Notes: generated by a model not told the origin, from the sequence alone. 39,169 bases of DNA from Teichococcus coralli (GCF_009829925.1 NZ_SNVJ01000028.1:7167-46335); one strand, 5' to 3'; shown: positions 7,675-16,046, numbered from the stretch's first letter. Numbers and translations are program-made.

Positions 7675-8562
7675 TCAGGTGGCGTAGCGTCGGATCATGC
7701 TGGCGCAGAACTCCGCAAACTCCTCCGCGACCTGCGGCGGGCTGGTGTGGTGCGGCGCGAGGCCGCGATGCTCCGGCGTGAAGCAGAAGGTGACGGTGAC
7801 GTCGAAGTCGCGCAGCGCCTCCATCTGCCGGTCGAACCAGGCCAGGGCGTCGGGGCGGAAGCTGTCGGCCCAGGAGAGGCCGGTGCGCATGTAGCGGACG
7901 CCGAGGCGCTTCATCCAGGCCACCGCGTCGTCCAGCCGGTGGTCCTGGTAGTGGAACCACTGGCAGAGGCCCATGAAGCCGCCATGCTCGGCGAAGGCCT
8001 CCGCCGACGGCTTGGGCGAGCCGTCCTCGCGCAGCAGGCCCATGTAGAAGTGGCGGTAGTAGGAGGAACCCTCCGCCTCCCGGTGGCGGGTGGTGGCCTC
8101 CCAGGTGCTGGGCAGGTCGTAGAGGCTGTACCAGTGCACGCGCGGCGCCTGGCCCTTCAGCAGCTCGGCGGTGCGGCGCAGGCCCCAGGCCTGCACCTCC
8201 TCGGCGCCGAAGCTGGAGACGCCCACTTCCGAGACCCAGACCGGCAGGTCGGTCACGGCGCGGATCTCGGCCACCTTGGCCGGCCATTCCCCGATCTGCC
8301 AGAGGTTCCAGTCGAGCGGGAAGCCATGCACGGCGACGGCCTCCATCTCCGCCAGGGTGCCGCGGGCGGCCATCTTCTGGATGAAGACCGGGTCGATCGG
8401 CGAGATGCCGCCGAGCACGCGTGGCACGCGGGCGTTCTCGGCCCGGATCGCCTGCCCGGCCAGGCGGGCCATCCGGGCGAACAGCTCCCAGTCGGGATCG
8501 AGCTCGCGGTCCCAGTGGGACTTGTTGTTCGGCTCGTTCCAGATCATCGCGGCTTCGATCAT
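7675..8562 (-). CDS. Clan-A glycoside-hydrolase-like protein, apparently circularly permuted
   Basis: 295 residues resembling beta-xylosidase/GH39-like TIM barrels, but with elements in an unusual order. The N-terminus already is the barrel's fourth strand: MIWNEPNN at residues 6-13, where Glu10 would be the acid/base of a clan-A hydrolase. Glu112 in VWVSEVGVSSFG would be the nucleophile on strand 7. Only after that come GVRYMRTGLSWAD (about 221-233) and FDVTVTFCFTP (about 253-263), which look like strands 1 and 2, and the protein ends EFAEFCASMIRRYAT, the helix that normally precedes the NEP strand. No signal peptide is visible, so a cytosolic place is expected. The ATG overlaps the methyltransferase stop (8559-8562, ATGA), which excludes a longer N-terminus. 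Last gene of the leftward arm of the glycan locus. Substrate unknown; xylosides are a guess from the UDP-xylose synthase in the other arm. Confidence 0.72.
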   Translation of the reverse strand: MIEAAMIWNEPNNKSHWDRELDPDWELFARMARLAGQAIRAENARVPRVLGGISPIDPVFIQKMAARGTLAEMEAVAVHGFPLDWNLWQIGEWPAKVAEIRAVTDLPVWVSEVGVSSFGAEEVQAWGLRRTAELLKGQAPRVHWYSLYDLPSTWEATTRHREAEGSSYYRHFYMGLLREDGSPKPSAEAFAEHGGFMGLCQWFHYQDHRLDDAVAWMKRLGVRYMRTGLSWADSFRPDALAWFDRQMEALRDFDVTVTFCFTPEHRGLAPHHTSPPQVAEEFAEFCASMIRRYAT

Positions 8563-9323
8563 CGGCGGGGACCCTTCGCGGGATAGACGGCGCCGGCCCC
8601 GTAGGGCGGCTCGACGCGGCGGCAGAGATAGACTTCGCGGGCCGCATGCTCGAGGATCTCGAAGCCGGCGTTGCGCAGCATGGCCTCGGCGCAGGCGCGG
8701 TTCGGCACCCACCAGTTGGTCACGTCGCCGGCGTAGCGGTGCTCGATGAAATGCAGCTTCGGGTAGGCGGGCGCGTCGAAATGCGCCGCTTCCTCGAACG
8801 CGTAGTCGGAGGCGACCTGATCCACCGCCCGGGAGCCGCGCTGCATGCTCTGGAACAGCAGGCGGTCGCCGACGACATGCTCGTGGATCAGGTCCAGCGC
8901 CAGCAACGGATGGCGCAGGTGGTAAAGCACGCCCATGAACAGCACGAGGTCGAAGCGCTCGCCAAGGGCGGCGACGTCATAGACGGAGAGCTGGCGGTAC
9001 TCGATGTCGAGCCCGAGCGTCCCGGCGGCGAAGCGGGCCTGGGCGAGGTAGCGCTCGTCGCTGTCCACGCCCAGCACGCGGCGGGCGCCGCGCCGCTTCA
9101 TCTCCATCGAGAAGAAGCCGCCGTTGCAGCCGATGTCGAGCACGCTGAGGCCGGTCAGGTCCTGCGGCACGAGATGCGCGAAATGCTGCCAGACCTGGCC
9201 GGGATAATCGCCGAGGAAGTGGTTGGGGGCGGTCCAGACGCCGTTCAGGTTGATGTTGTGGAACCACTCGCCAAGCGCCGCTGCGCCGCTGCGGATGGCC
9301 TCCGGAGAAAGATTCTTGGTCAT
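8559..9323 (-). CDS. SAM-dependent methyltransferase, CmoB-like (resembles the Rta_06860 type)
   Basis: 254 residues with a class I methyltransferase core: VLDIGCNGGFFSMEMKRRG at about 61-79 is the SAM-binding loop (motif I), LGVDSDERYL follows as the acidic motif II strand and FDLVLFMGVLYHLRHPL is motif IV with the usual post-motif. The N-terminal LGEWFHNINLNGVWT and NHFLGDYP are like the CmoB-related family known in databases as Rta_06860 type (from memory, unchecked). The start at 9323 overlaps the phosphatase stop (ATGA) and has GGAG eight bases upstream, which favours it over an in-frame ATG at 9356. In a glycan locus, methylation of a sugar or inositol hydroxyl is the natural guess, but the acceptor is unknown. 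Confidence 0.82.
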   Translation of the reverse strand: MTKNLSPEAIRSGAAALGEWFHNINLNGVWTAPNHFLGDYPGQVWQHFAHLVPQDLTGLSVLDIGCNGGFFSMEMKRRGARRVLGVDSDERYLAQARFAAGTLGLDIEYRQLSVYDVAALGERFDLVLFMGVLYHLRHPLLALDLIHEHVVGDRLLFQSMQRGSRAVDQVASDYAFEEAAHFDAPAYPKLHFIEHRYAGDVTNWWVPNRACAEAMLRNAGFEILEHAAREVYLCRRVEPPYGAGAVYPAKGPRR

Positions 9324-9973
9324 GTGCCGTCTCCGCTGCCATGCCGGCCCGGACAAGGTCTGTCATGGGCCAGGTCGTTCATCACCAGGACCTTTCCGCC
9401 CCCCGGCCAGACGGCCAGCGTGCTGAGGGAGGCGGGGCCGATCTCGAAACGCTCGTAGGCTTGCAGGGGTGCGTCCAGGTAGTGCGCCAGGATCGCCTTG
9501 ATGACGTCGCTGTGGCTGACCACCGCCACGGCCTGCCCGGCGTGGCGCGGCAGCAGCGCCGCGACGCCTGCCACGGCGCGCGCCTGCGCGGCCCGCATGG
9601 ACTCGCCACCCGGCGTGGCACCCTCGTCGCGCCGCATGTTCCAGGCCTGCCAGCGAGGATCGTCGTTCAACGCTGCGAAGGTCTGCCCGGCCCATTCGCC
9701 GAAGTCGATCTCGTTGAAGGCTGCATCCACCACGGGCACCAGTGCCGCGGCGCTCGCCACGGCCTCCGCGGTTTCGCGGCAGCGCTGCATCGGGCTGCTG
9801 TAGATCGCGGCGAGGCCGAGCGGCGCGAGGCGCTTGGCCAGGCGGGCGGCCTGCGCGCGCCCCGCCTCGCCAAGCGCCACCCCCTCCATGCGGCCGCAAA
9901 GGATGCGGTCCACACGGTCATGCGCCGCGTGGCGCAACAGGTGAACCGTCGCCGCCACCGCTCCGGGGTTCAC
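9320..9973 (-). CDS. Histidine phosphatase (phosphoglycerate-mutase-like) superfamily protein
   Basis: 217 residues from a GTG that overlaps the inositol-phosphate synthase stop (GTGA, 9970-9973). A second in-frame GTG at 9958 is an alternative start. The phosphohistidine motif appears as LLRHA near residues 12-16 (RHG in most relatives), followed by IYSSPMQRCRETAEAV, NEIDFGEWAGQ and the second histidine in VAVVSHSDVIKAIL, so all four catalytic-pocket elements are present. Family members dephosphorylate small phosphoesters in the cytosol. Direct overlap with inositol-3-phosphate synthase makes inositol phosphate an attractive substrate, since no classical inositol monophosphatase is in the window; this is inference only. 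Confidence 0.85.
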   Translation of the reverse strand: MNPGAVAATVHLLRHAAHDRVDRILCGRMEGVALGEAGRAQAARLAKRLAPLGLAAIYSSPMQRCRETAEAVASAAALVPVVDAAFNEIDFGEWAGQTFAALNDDPRWQAWNMRRDEGATPGGESMRAAQARAVAGVAALLPRHAGQAVAVVSHSDVIKAILAHYLDAPLQAYERFEIGPASLSTLAVWPGGGKVLVMNDLAHDRPCPGRHGSGDGT

Positions 9974-11085
9974 TCCAGCCCGTCGATGAAGCGCTGCGTG
10001 CGCTCGCGCGCCTCGCCATCCGTGAACTGCTGCGGCGGCGACTTCATGAAGTAGCTGGAGGGCGCGACGACGGCGCCGCCGAGGCCGCGGTCCATGGCCA
10101 GCTTCGCGCAGCGCACGGCATCGATGACGATGCCGGCGGAGTTCGGCGAGTCCCAGACTTCCAGCTTCAGTTCGAGGTTCAGCGGCGTGCCGCCGAAGCC
10201 GGTGCCCTCCAGCCGGATATGCGCCCATTTGCGGTCGGTCAGCCAGGGCACGTGGTCGCTGGGGCCGATATGCACGTCGCCGGCGGGGAGGGGGACGTCG
10301 AACTGGCTGGTCACGGCGCGGGTCTTGGAGATCTTCTTGGATTCCAGGCGCTCGCGCTCCAGCATGTTCTGGAAGTCGGTGTTGCCGCCGAAGTTGAGCT
10401 GGTAGGTGCGGTCGAGCCGCACGCCGCGCTCGCGGAACAGGTTGGCCAGGACGCGGTGCACGATGGTGGCGCCGACCTGGCTTTTGATGTCATCGCCGAT
10501 GATGGGCAGGCCGCGCGCCTCGAAGCGCGCGCGCCACTGCGGGTCGGAAGCGATGAACACGGGCACGCAGTTGACGAAGCCGCAGCCGGCCTCCAGCGCG
10601 CGCTCGACATACCATTCCGTCGCTGCCTGCGAGCCGACGGGGAGGTAGGAGACCAGCACGTCGGTGCGGCTCTCGCGCAGGATGGTGGCCACATCGGCGA
10701 CTGGCGCCTCCGATTCGTCGATCTCCTCGCGCAGGTAGCGGCCGAGGCCGTCCAGCGTCGGGCCGCGATGCACGAGCGCGCCGGTGGGCGGCACCTCGGC
10801 GAAGGTGATGGTGTTGTTCGGCCTTGCGCGGATGGCCTGCGCCACGTCGCGGCCCACCTTGCCGGCATTCACGTCGAAGGCGCAGGCGATCTCGATGTCG
10901 CGGACATGGTAGCCGCCGAGATCGGCATGCATCAGGCCGGGCACCGGCTCGTTCGCGGAGGCCTCCCGGTAATAGGCCAGTCCCTGAACGAAGGATGAGG
11001 CACAGTTCCCGACACCAACGATCCCGACTCGCAGCGGTCCCGATCCCACCAATTGGCCTCCAGTTTCCCGACGTGGCGTTGCCAA
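9970..11085 (-). CDS. ino1: Inositol-3-phosphate synthase (short bacterial form)
   Basis: 371 residues, close to actinobacterial and other prokaryotic Ino1 proteins and much shorter than the eukaryotic form. Converts glucose 6-phosphate to 1L-myo-inositol 1-phosphate using tightly bound NAD. The NAD-binding loop is VGIVGVGNCASSFVQG at about 20-35. Family blocks include VPGLMH, AFDVNAGKVGRDV, SYLPVGSQAATEWY, GCGFVNCVPVFIA, IIGDDIKSQVGATIVHR (with the catalytic lysine region), QLNFGGNTDFQNM and a C-terminal KLEVWDSPNSAGIVIDAVRC. De novo inositol synthesis is uncommon in Proteobacteria. As first gene of the leftward arm it is transcribed from the 477-base control region shared with the rightward sugar-nucleotide genes. 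Confidence 0.92.
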   Translation of the reverse strand: MATPRRETGGQLVGSGPLRVGIVGVGNCASSFVQGLAYYREASANEPVPGLMHADLGGYHVRDIEIACAFDVNAGKVGRDVAQAIRARPNNTITFAEVPPTGALVHRGPTLDGLGRYLREEIDESEAPVADVATILRESRTDVLVSYLPVGSQAATEWYVERALEAGCGFVNCVPVFIASDPQWRARFEARGLPIIGDDIKSQVGATIVHRVLANLFRERGVRLDRTYQLNFGGNTDFQNMLERERLESKKISKTRAVTSQFDVPLPAGDVHIGPSDHVPWLTDRKWAHIRLEGTGFGGTPLNLELKLEVWDSPNSAGIVIDAVRCAKLAMDRGLGGAVVAPSSYFMKSPPQQFTDGEARERTQRFIDGLE

Positions 11086-11562
11086 GGCTGATCCAGCCAG
11101 GCCGGATCGTCAAACGCAGGCGGGCTGGGCCGCGGTGCAGCTCCGCCACGCTTGCGCCACGGGAAAGTGACGATGGCCGGGGCGTGCTGGCAAGCTTCTT
11201 TGTTCCTGTCCTCACCACAAATGCGTGACGAGCTGCGTTGTCCTCACAATTCAGTGTGAAGGAAACTTCCTGAAACGCGCCATATCCGCGCCGAGTTATG
11301 GCGCTGTCTCGGCTGTTCGCAACCCTTCACCCTCCCTCGCGACGCGCGTTGGTGCCTTCCGGAGCGGTCATGCGGCTGGAACACGTGGTTGGAAGCGCAG
11401 CGGGGTCACGGGGAGCGTCCCGGGAAGGAGTGTGAAGAAACTGTGATCGGACGGCGCCGTGCAGCTTGCGGTTCTACTTCTTAGAAGAAGGCAGGCAGGA
11501 TTCGAATCAGCGGATTCGCCGCATGCCCTGGGCCTGCGGCGCATCATACCGGGAGTGGCTGC
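11086..11562. promoter_or_regulatory. Divergent control region of the glycan locus
   Basis: 477 bases without a gene separate the leftward inositol-phosphate synthase gene from the rightward epimerase gene, so both promoters must lie here. It is less GC-rich than its flanks around 11200-11330. It contains an 8-bp perfect inverted repeat (11277-11304, listed separately) and a smaller palindrome AGGAA-AC-TTCCT at 11260-11271. I did not find a -35/-10 pair I would defend on either strand. Confidence 0.6.
11277..11304. promoter_or_regulatory. Inverted repeat, candidate operator
   Basis: GCGCCATA at 11277-11284 and TATGGCGC at 11297-11304 are perfect inverted copies separated by 12 bases, giving half-sites 20 bp apart centre to centre (about two helical turns). 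This spacing suits a dimeric regulator binding one face of the DNA, and the site lies inside the divergent control region. It could also form an RNA hairpin in a rightward leader. Confidence 0.45.
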
Positions 11563-12678
11563 GTGAAAGAAACCATCCTGATCACGGGCGGGGCAGGCTT
11601 CATCGGATGCCATGTCGCGCGGGCGCTGCTGCGGCGGGGTTATCACGTGCGTGTCCTGGACAGCCTGCTCAAGCAGGTTCATGGCGAGCGCACGGAGCCG
11701 ATGCTGCTCGATCGTGACGTGGAGTTCATGACCGGCGACGTGCGCGACGAGGCCGCGCTGCGCCGCGCGCTCAGGAATGTCGACCGCGTGGTGCATCTCG
11801 CCGCCGAGGTCGGTGTTGGCCAGAGCATGTACGCGGTGGAACGCTACGTGTCGGTCAATGACTGCGGAACGGCGTCGCTGTTCCAGCAACTGATCGACCA
11901 GCCGGTGAAGCGCGTGGTCGTGGCGTCCTCGATGAGCATCTACGGCGAGGGGCTCTACCGTGATGCGGAAGGCCGGCTGCATGAGGACGTCATCCGCAGC
12001 CCGCGCACCGCGCCCGACGCGCCCTGGGACCCGGTGGACGCGCAGGGGCGCCCGCTGCTTCCGGTGCCGACGCCGGAAAGCAAGCGGCCGGTGCTCGCCT
12101 CGGTCTACGCCATCACCAAGTTCACCCAGGAACGGCTGACGCTGACGCTGGCGCCCGCCTACGGCATGGAGGGCGTGGCGTTGCGGCTGTGGAACGCCTA
12201 CGGGCCGGGCCAGGCGCTTTCCAATCCCTATACCGGCGTGCTGGCCATCTTCGCCTCGCGCCTGCGCAACGGCCAGCGGCCGATGATCTTCGAGGACGGC
12301 CAGCAGCGCCGCGACTTCGTGCATGTCGAGGATGTGGCGCGCGCCTTTGTTCTGGCGCTTGAGCATCCGCGTGCGGCCGGGCAGGTCTACAACGTCGCCA
12401 GCGGCCAGAACCGCACGGTGGAGGAGGTCGCGCTGGCACTGGCGCATGCCATGGGCTGCCCCGACCGGACGCCGGAGATCATGGGCAAGACCCGCAGCGG
12501 CGACATCCGCCACAACATCCCCGATATTGGCAAGATCCAGCGGGAACTCGGCTACAGCGTTTCGCGCGACTTCGAGGCGGACCTGCGCGAGCTTGCCGAA
12601 TGGGTTGCCTCGCAGCAGGCGGAGGACCTCGTGCAGCAGGCCCGGAGCGAGCTCGAGACGCGGGGCCTGGTGGCGTGA
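11563..12678 (+). CDS. NAD-dependent epimerase/dehydratase, dTDP-L-rhamnose 4-epimerase-like
   Basis: 371 residues of the extended SDR family. The cofactor motif TGGAGFIG is at 8-15, the substrate-side serine region is ASSMSIYGEG (about 121-130) and the catalytic pair is Tyr182-Lys186 in VYAITK. The long insert between SIYGEG and the YxxxK, with RDAEG and PVPTPESK, plus AEVGVGQSMY and NPYTGVLAIFASRL, resembles dTDP-L-rhamnose 4-epimerase-like proteins more than UDP-glucose 4-epimerases. It starts with GTG at 11563, with GGGAG seven bases upstream. First gene of the rightward arm and translationally coupled to the next SDR (GTGA overlap). The true nucleotide-sugar substrate is not determined; no rmlABCD genes are in the window. 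Confidence 0.85.
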   Translation: MKETILITGGAGFIGCHVARALLRRGYHVRVLDSLLKQVHGERTEPMLLDRDVEFMTGDVRDEAALRRALRNVDRVVHLAAEVGVGQSMYAVERYVSVNDCGTASLFQQLIDQPVKRVVVASSMSIYGEGLYRDAEGRLHEDVIRSPRTAPDAPWDPVDAQGRPLLPVPTPESKRPVLASVYAITKFTQERLTLTLAPAYGMEGVALRLWNAYGPGQALSNPYTGVLAIFASRLRNGQRPMIFEDGQQRRDFVHVEDVARAFVLALEHPRAAGQVYNVASGQNRTVEEVALALAHAMGCPDRTPEIMGKTRSGDIRHNIPDIGKIQRELGYSVSRDFEADLRELAEWVASQQAEDLVQQARSELETRGLVA

Positions 12679-13775
12679 ACGTGCCGTCCTCCCCGCTCGA
12701 GGCGCCGGCCCTCCTGTCGCGGCGCGTGGCGCTGGTCACCGGCGGCGCCGGCTTCATCGGCTCCAACCTGGCCGACCGGCTCGCAACCGATGGCCATGAC
12801 GTGCTGGTGCTCGACGCGCTGGCGCGCCCCGGCGTCGAGGCCAACCTGCAATGGCTGAAGGCGCGCCACCCCGAGCGGGTCACGGCGCGCATCGCCGATA
12901 TCCGCGACGAGGCCGCGGTGGAGGAGGCCGCGCGGGATGCCAAGGTTGTCTTCCACCTGGCCGGCCAGGTCGCGGTGACGACCAGCCTCGCCGACCCGCG
13001 CGACGACTTCGACGTCAACCTGCGCGGCACCTTCAACCTTCTCGATGCGCTGCGCCGGCAGGGGAGGGCGGTGCCGCTCGTCTTCGCCAGCACCAACAAG
13101 GTCTATGGCGCCCTTGCCGATGTGGCGCTGGAGCGCGCGGCCGACGGGTACCGTCCCGTGGACCCGGCGCTGCGCGGCCACGGCATCGGCGAGGCGCGGC
13201 CGCTCGACTTCCATACGCCCTATGGCTGTTCGAAGGGGGGCGCCGATCAGTATGTGCTCGACTTCGCCCGCAGCTTCGGAATCCCGACGGCGGTGCTGCG
13301 CATGAGCTGCATCTACGGCCAGCGGCAGATGGGCACCGAGGACCAGGGCTGGGTGGCGCACTTCCTGATCCGCGCCCTGCGGGGCGAACCGATCACCATC
13401 TTCGGCGACGGCTGGCAGGTGCGCGACGTGTTGCAGGTGGATGACGCGGTGGCCGCCTACCTCGCCGCCTGGCAGCGCATCGATGCGGTTTCCGGGCAGG
13501 CCTTCAACCTGGGCGGCGGACCGGACAATGCGGTGAGCCTGCGGCAGGTGCTCGCCGCCATCGAGGAGCTGGTGGGGCGGCGCGTCATGGTGGACTATGC
13601 CGACTGGCGCGCCGGCGACCAGCGCTACTACGTCTCGGACACGCGGCTGGCGCGACGCGAACTGGGCTTGCGGGCTTCGACGCCCTGGCGCAACGGGCTG
13701 GCCGGGCTGGCGCGCTGGCTGGGCGAGGCACAGGCGCCGCGCAAGCCGGCCAGCGTGGCCGAGGCCGCACGGTGA
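12675..13775 (+). CDS. NAD-dependent epimerase, CDP-paratose 2-epimerase-like
   Basis: 366 residues from a GTG overlapping the previous stop (12675-12678). Extended SDR with TGGAGFIGSN near residues 21-30. The strongest family clues are HLAGQVAVTTSLADP, FASTNKVYG, LDFHTPYGCSKGGADQYVLD (containing the YxxxK pair), RMSCIYGQRQMGTEDQGWV and GDGWQVRDVLQVDD, a pattern shared with CDP-paratose 2-epimerase (Tyv/RfbE), which interconverts CDP-paratose and CDP-tyvelose. No CDP-glucose pathway genes (rfbF, rfbG, rfbH/S types) are nearby, so the real substrate may be a different nucleotide sugar. Ends one base before the candidate ATG of the GT4 gene. Confidence 0.85.
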   Translation: MNVPSSPLEAPALLSRRVALVTGGAGFIGSNLADRLATDGHDVLVLDALARPGVEANLQWLKARHPERVTARIADIRDEAAVEEAARDAKVVFHLAGQVAVTTSLADPRDDFDVNLRGTFNLLDALRRQGRAVPLVFASTNKVYGALADVALERAADGYRPVDPALRGHGIGEARPLDFHTPYGCSKGGADQYVLDFARSFGIPTAVLRMSCIYGQRQMGTEDQGWVAHFLIRALRGEPITIFGDGWQVRDVLQVDDAVAAYLAAWQRIDAVSGQAFNLGGGPDNAVSLRQVLAAIEELVGRRVMVDYADWRAGDQRYYVSDTRLARRELGLRASTPWRNGLAGLARWLGEAQAPRKPASVAEAAR

Positions 13776-13776
13776 G

Positions 13777-14937
13777 ATGCGGCGTGGAGGCGGCGCATTG
13801 CGCGACCTAGGTTCCTCCGCCGCGCCTTTCTCCCCACGCCTGCTGATCACGGCGGATGCCGTGGGCGGTGTCTGGTCCTATGCGCTCGACCTCGCGCGCG
13901 GGCTCATCGGCGAGGGCGCTTCGGTGGTGCTGGCGGTGCTGGGCCCTCCGCCAGGCGCGCGACAGCGCGCCGAGGCCGCCGCTGTTGCCGGCCTGCGCAT
14001 CGTCGACACGGATCTCGCGCTGGAATGGATGGCGGAGGATGCGGCCGCGGTGCTGAAGGCCGGAGAGCGGCTCGCCGCCCTGGCACGCGCAGAAGGCGCC
14101 GATCTCGTGCACCTGAACAGTCCGGCCCTGGCCGCGAGCGGTGGCTTCACCGTCCCGGTTGTCGCCGCCTGCCACTCCTGCGTGGCGAGCTGGTGGGAGG
14201 CTGTGCGCGGCGGGCCGTTGCCGCCCGATCTCGCCTGGCGCAGCGCCTTGGTGACGGAAGGCTATCGCGCCGCCGACCGGTTGCTGGCCCCCAGCGCCGC
14301 CTTCGCCGCAACCACGGCGCGCTTACATGGCCTCGCCGCGCCGCCGCAGGTCGTGCACAACGGCCGCGCGCGCCAGCAGCCAGCGCGGATGCCGGCCGGG
14401 CTGCCGGAGCGCTTTGTCTTTGCCGCGGGGCGGCTGTGGGACGATGGCAAGGACCTGCGCCTGCTTGACGGAATCGCCGGGCGGCTGCCGCTGCCGGTGG
14501 TCACCGCCGGGCCGCTCGCGGGGCCGCAGGGGGGCGCGATCGCGCTGCCCGGCCTGCACAATCTCGGCACACTCGACAGCGGCCAGATGGCGGCGTGCTT
14601 CGAGGCCGCCAGCCTCTTCGTCTCGCCGGCACGCTACGAGCCCTTCGGCCTGGCGGTGCTGGAGGCGGCGCAGGCGGGCTGCCCGCTCGTGCTCTCCGAC
14701 ATCGCCAGCTTCCGCGAGATCTGGGGCGAGGCGGCGGAGTATGTGTCTCCGGGCGATGGCGACGGCTTCGTCGCGGCCATCGCCCGCCTGCTGGAAGACC
14801 CGGCGCTTCGCCGGCGGCGGGGCGAGGCGGCGGCGGCGCGGGCCCGGCGCTACACGCCCGCGGCCATGGCGCGGGGGACGCAGCAGATCTACCGCGCGGT
14901 GCTGGCACCGCAGGCATGCCAGGAGGCGCAGGCGTGA
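13777..14937 (+). CDS. Glycosyltransferase family 4 protein
   Basis: 386 residues of GT-B type. The N-terminal domain opens LLITADAVGGVWSYALDLARGL, with the glycine-rich loop common in GT4, and the C-terminal domain has RFVFAAGRLWDDGKDL and the donor-binding E-x7-E motif in RYEPFGLAVLEAAQAGCPLV. Such retaining enzymes use nucleotide sugars on the cytosolic side of the membrane. Start choice is uncertain: ATG 13777 follows the previous stop by one base but has a poor ribosome site, whereas an in-frame TTG at 13798 has GGAGG seven bases upstream and still precedes the conserved fold. The stop overlaps the next gene's GTG (GTGA). Confidence 0.87.
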   Translation: MRRGGGALRDLGSSAAPFSPRLLITADAVGGVWSYALDLARGLIGEGASVVLAVLGPPPGARQRAEAAAVAGLRIVDTDLALEWMAEDAAAVLKAGERLAALARAEGADLVHLNSPALAASGGFTVPVVAACHSCVASWWEAVRGGPLPPDLAWRSALVTEGYRAADRLLAPSAAFAATTARLHGLAAPPQVVHNGRARQQPARMPAGLPERFVFAAGRLWDDGKDLRLLDGIAGRLPLPVVTAGPLAGPQGGAIALPGLHNLGTLDSGQMAACFEAASLFVSPARYEPFGLAVLEAAQAGCPLVLSDIASFREIWGEAAEYVSPGDGDGFVAAIARLLEDPALRRRRGEAAAARARRYTPAAMARGTQQIYRAVLAPQACQEAQA

Positions 14938-16046
14938 GGATCGTCTATTTCACCCACTCCCTCGAATCCTGCTGGAACCACGGCAACGCGCATTTCGTGC
15001 GCGGTGTGCTGCGTGAATTGCAACTCCGCGGGCACGAGGTTCTGGCGGTGGAGCCACGCGAAGGCTGGAGCCTGCAGAACCTGCTGCAGGATCATGGCGA
15101 GGCCGGGCTGGCCGCCTATCGCGCCGCCTATCCGGAGCTTGCCGCCCGGTCCTTCGAGGCGCTGGCGGATTGCGAAGCCGCGCTCGATGCGGCGGATCTG
15201 GTGATCGTGCACGAGTGGAACGCACCGGAGCTGGTTGGCGCGCTCGGCCGCATGCGGGCCAACGGCGCGCGCTTCACCTTGCTGTTCCACGACACGCACC
15301 ACCGCGCCGTCAGCGACCCCGCCGCGATGCGCACCATGCCGCTGGACGGCTATGACGGCGTGCTCGCCTTTGGCGCGGCGCTGGCCGAGGTCTATCGCGA
15401 CTGGGGCTGGCGCGACCGCGTCTGGATCTGGCACGAGGCGGCGGATACGCGCCATTTCCGCCCCCTGCCCTCCAGTGAGCCGCGCCAGGGGCTGGTCTGG
15501 ATCGGCAACTGGGGCGACGACGAGCGCAGCGAGGAGCTGGAAAGCTTTCTGCTGCGGCCGGCGCGCACCGTTGGGCTGCCGCTCGACATCTTCGGCGTGC
15601 GCTATCCCGAGGACGCGCTGGCGGCGCTGCGCCGCCATGGCGCGCGCTACCACGGCTGGCTGCCCAACGCCGCCGCGCCCGAGGTCTTCGCGCGCCATCT
15701 CGCCACCATCCATGTTCCGCGCCGCTTCTATGTGCGGATGCTGCCGGGCATTCCGACCATCCGTGTCTTCGAGGCAATGGCCTGCGGCATTCCGCTGGTC
15801 TGCTCGCCCTGGGAGGACGCGGAAGGCCTGTTCCGTCCCGGGCGCGACTATCTCGTGGCGCGTGACGAGCCGGAGATGGAGCGTCACATGGGCGCGCTTC
15901 GGGATGATGCGGCGCTGCGGGAGTCGCTGGTGGCCAGCGGCCTTGAAACCATTCGTGCCCGCCACAGTTGCGCGCACCGGGCGGAGGAACTGCTCGGGAT
16001 CGTCGCCAACTTGCGCGCCGGCCATACCGCGGAGACCGCCGCATGA
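14934..16046 (+). CDS. CgeB-like glycosyltransferase 1
   Basis: 370 residues starting with GTG, which overlaps the GT4 stop and has AGGAGG seven bases upstream. Two-domain GT-B layout: an N-terminal half starting VRIVYFTHSLESCWNHGNAHFVRGVLREL, and a C-terminal half with LVWIGNWGDDERSEEL and the donor-binding stretch PGIPTIRVFEAMACGIPLVCSPWED, as in the Glyco_trans_1_2 domain of CgeB-type proteins. It shares the W-N-x-G-N-A opening and the RVFEA...G block with the next two genes and is the most divergent of the three. Probably a cytosolic, membrane-peripheral glycosyltransferase; donor and acceptor unknown. Confidence 0.82.
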   Translation: MRIVYFTHSLESCWNHGNAHFVRGVLRELQLRGHEVLAVEPREGWSLQNLLQDHGEAGLAAYRAAYPELAARSFEALADCEAALDAADLVIVHEWNAPELVGALGRMRANGARFTLLFHDTHHRAVSDPAAMRTMPLDGYDGVLAFGAALAEVYRDWGWRDRVWIWHEAADTRHFRPLPSSEPRQGLVWIGNWGDDERSEELESFLLRPARTVGLPLDIFGVRYPEDALAALRRHGARYHGWLPNAAAPEVFARHLATIHVPRRFYVRMLPGIPTIRVFEAMACGIPLVCSPWEDAEGLFRPGRDYLVARDEPEMERHMGALRDDAALRESLVASGLETIRARHSCAHRAEELLGIVANLRAGHTAETAA

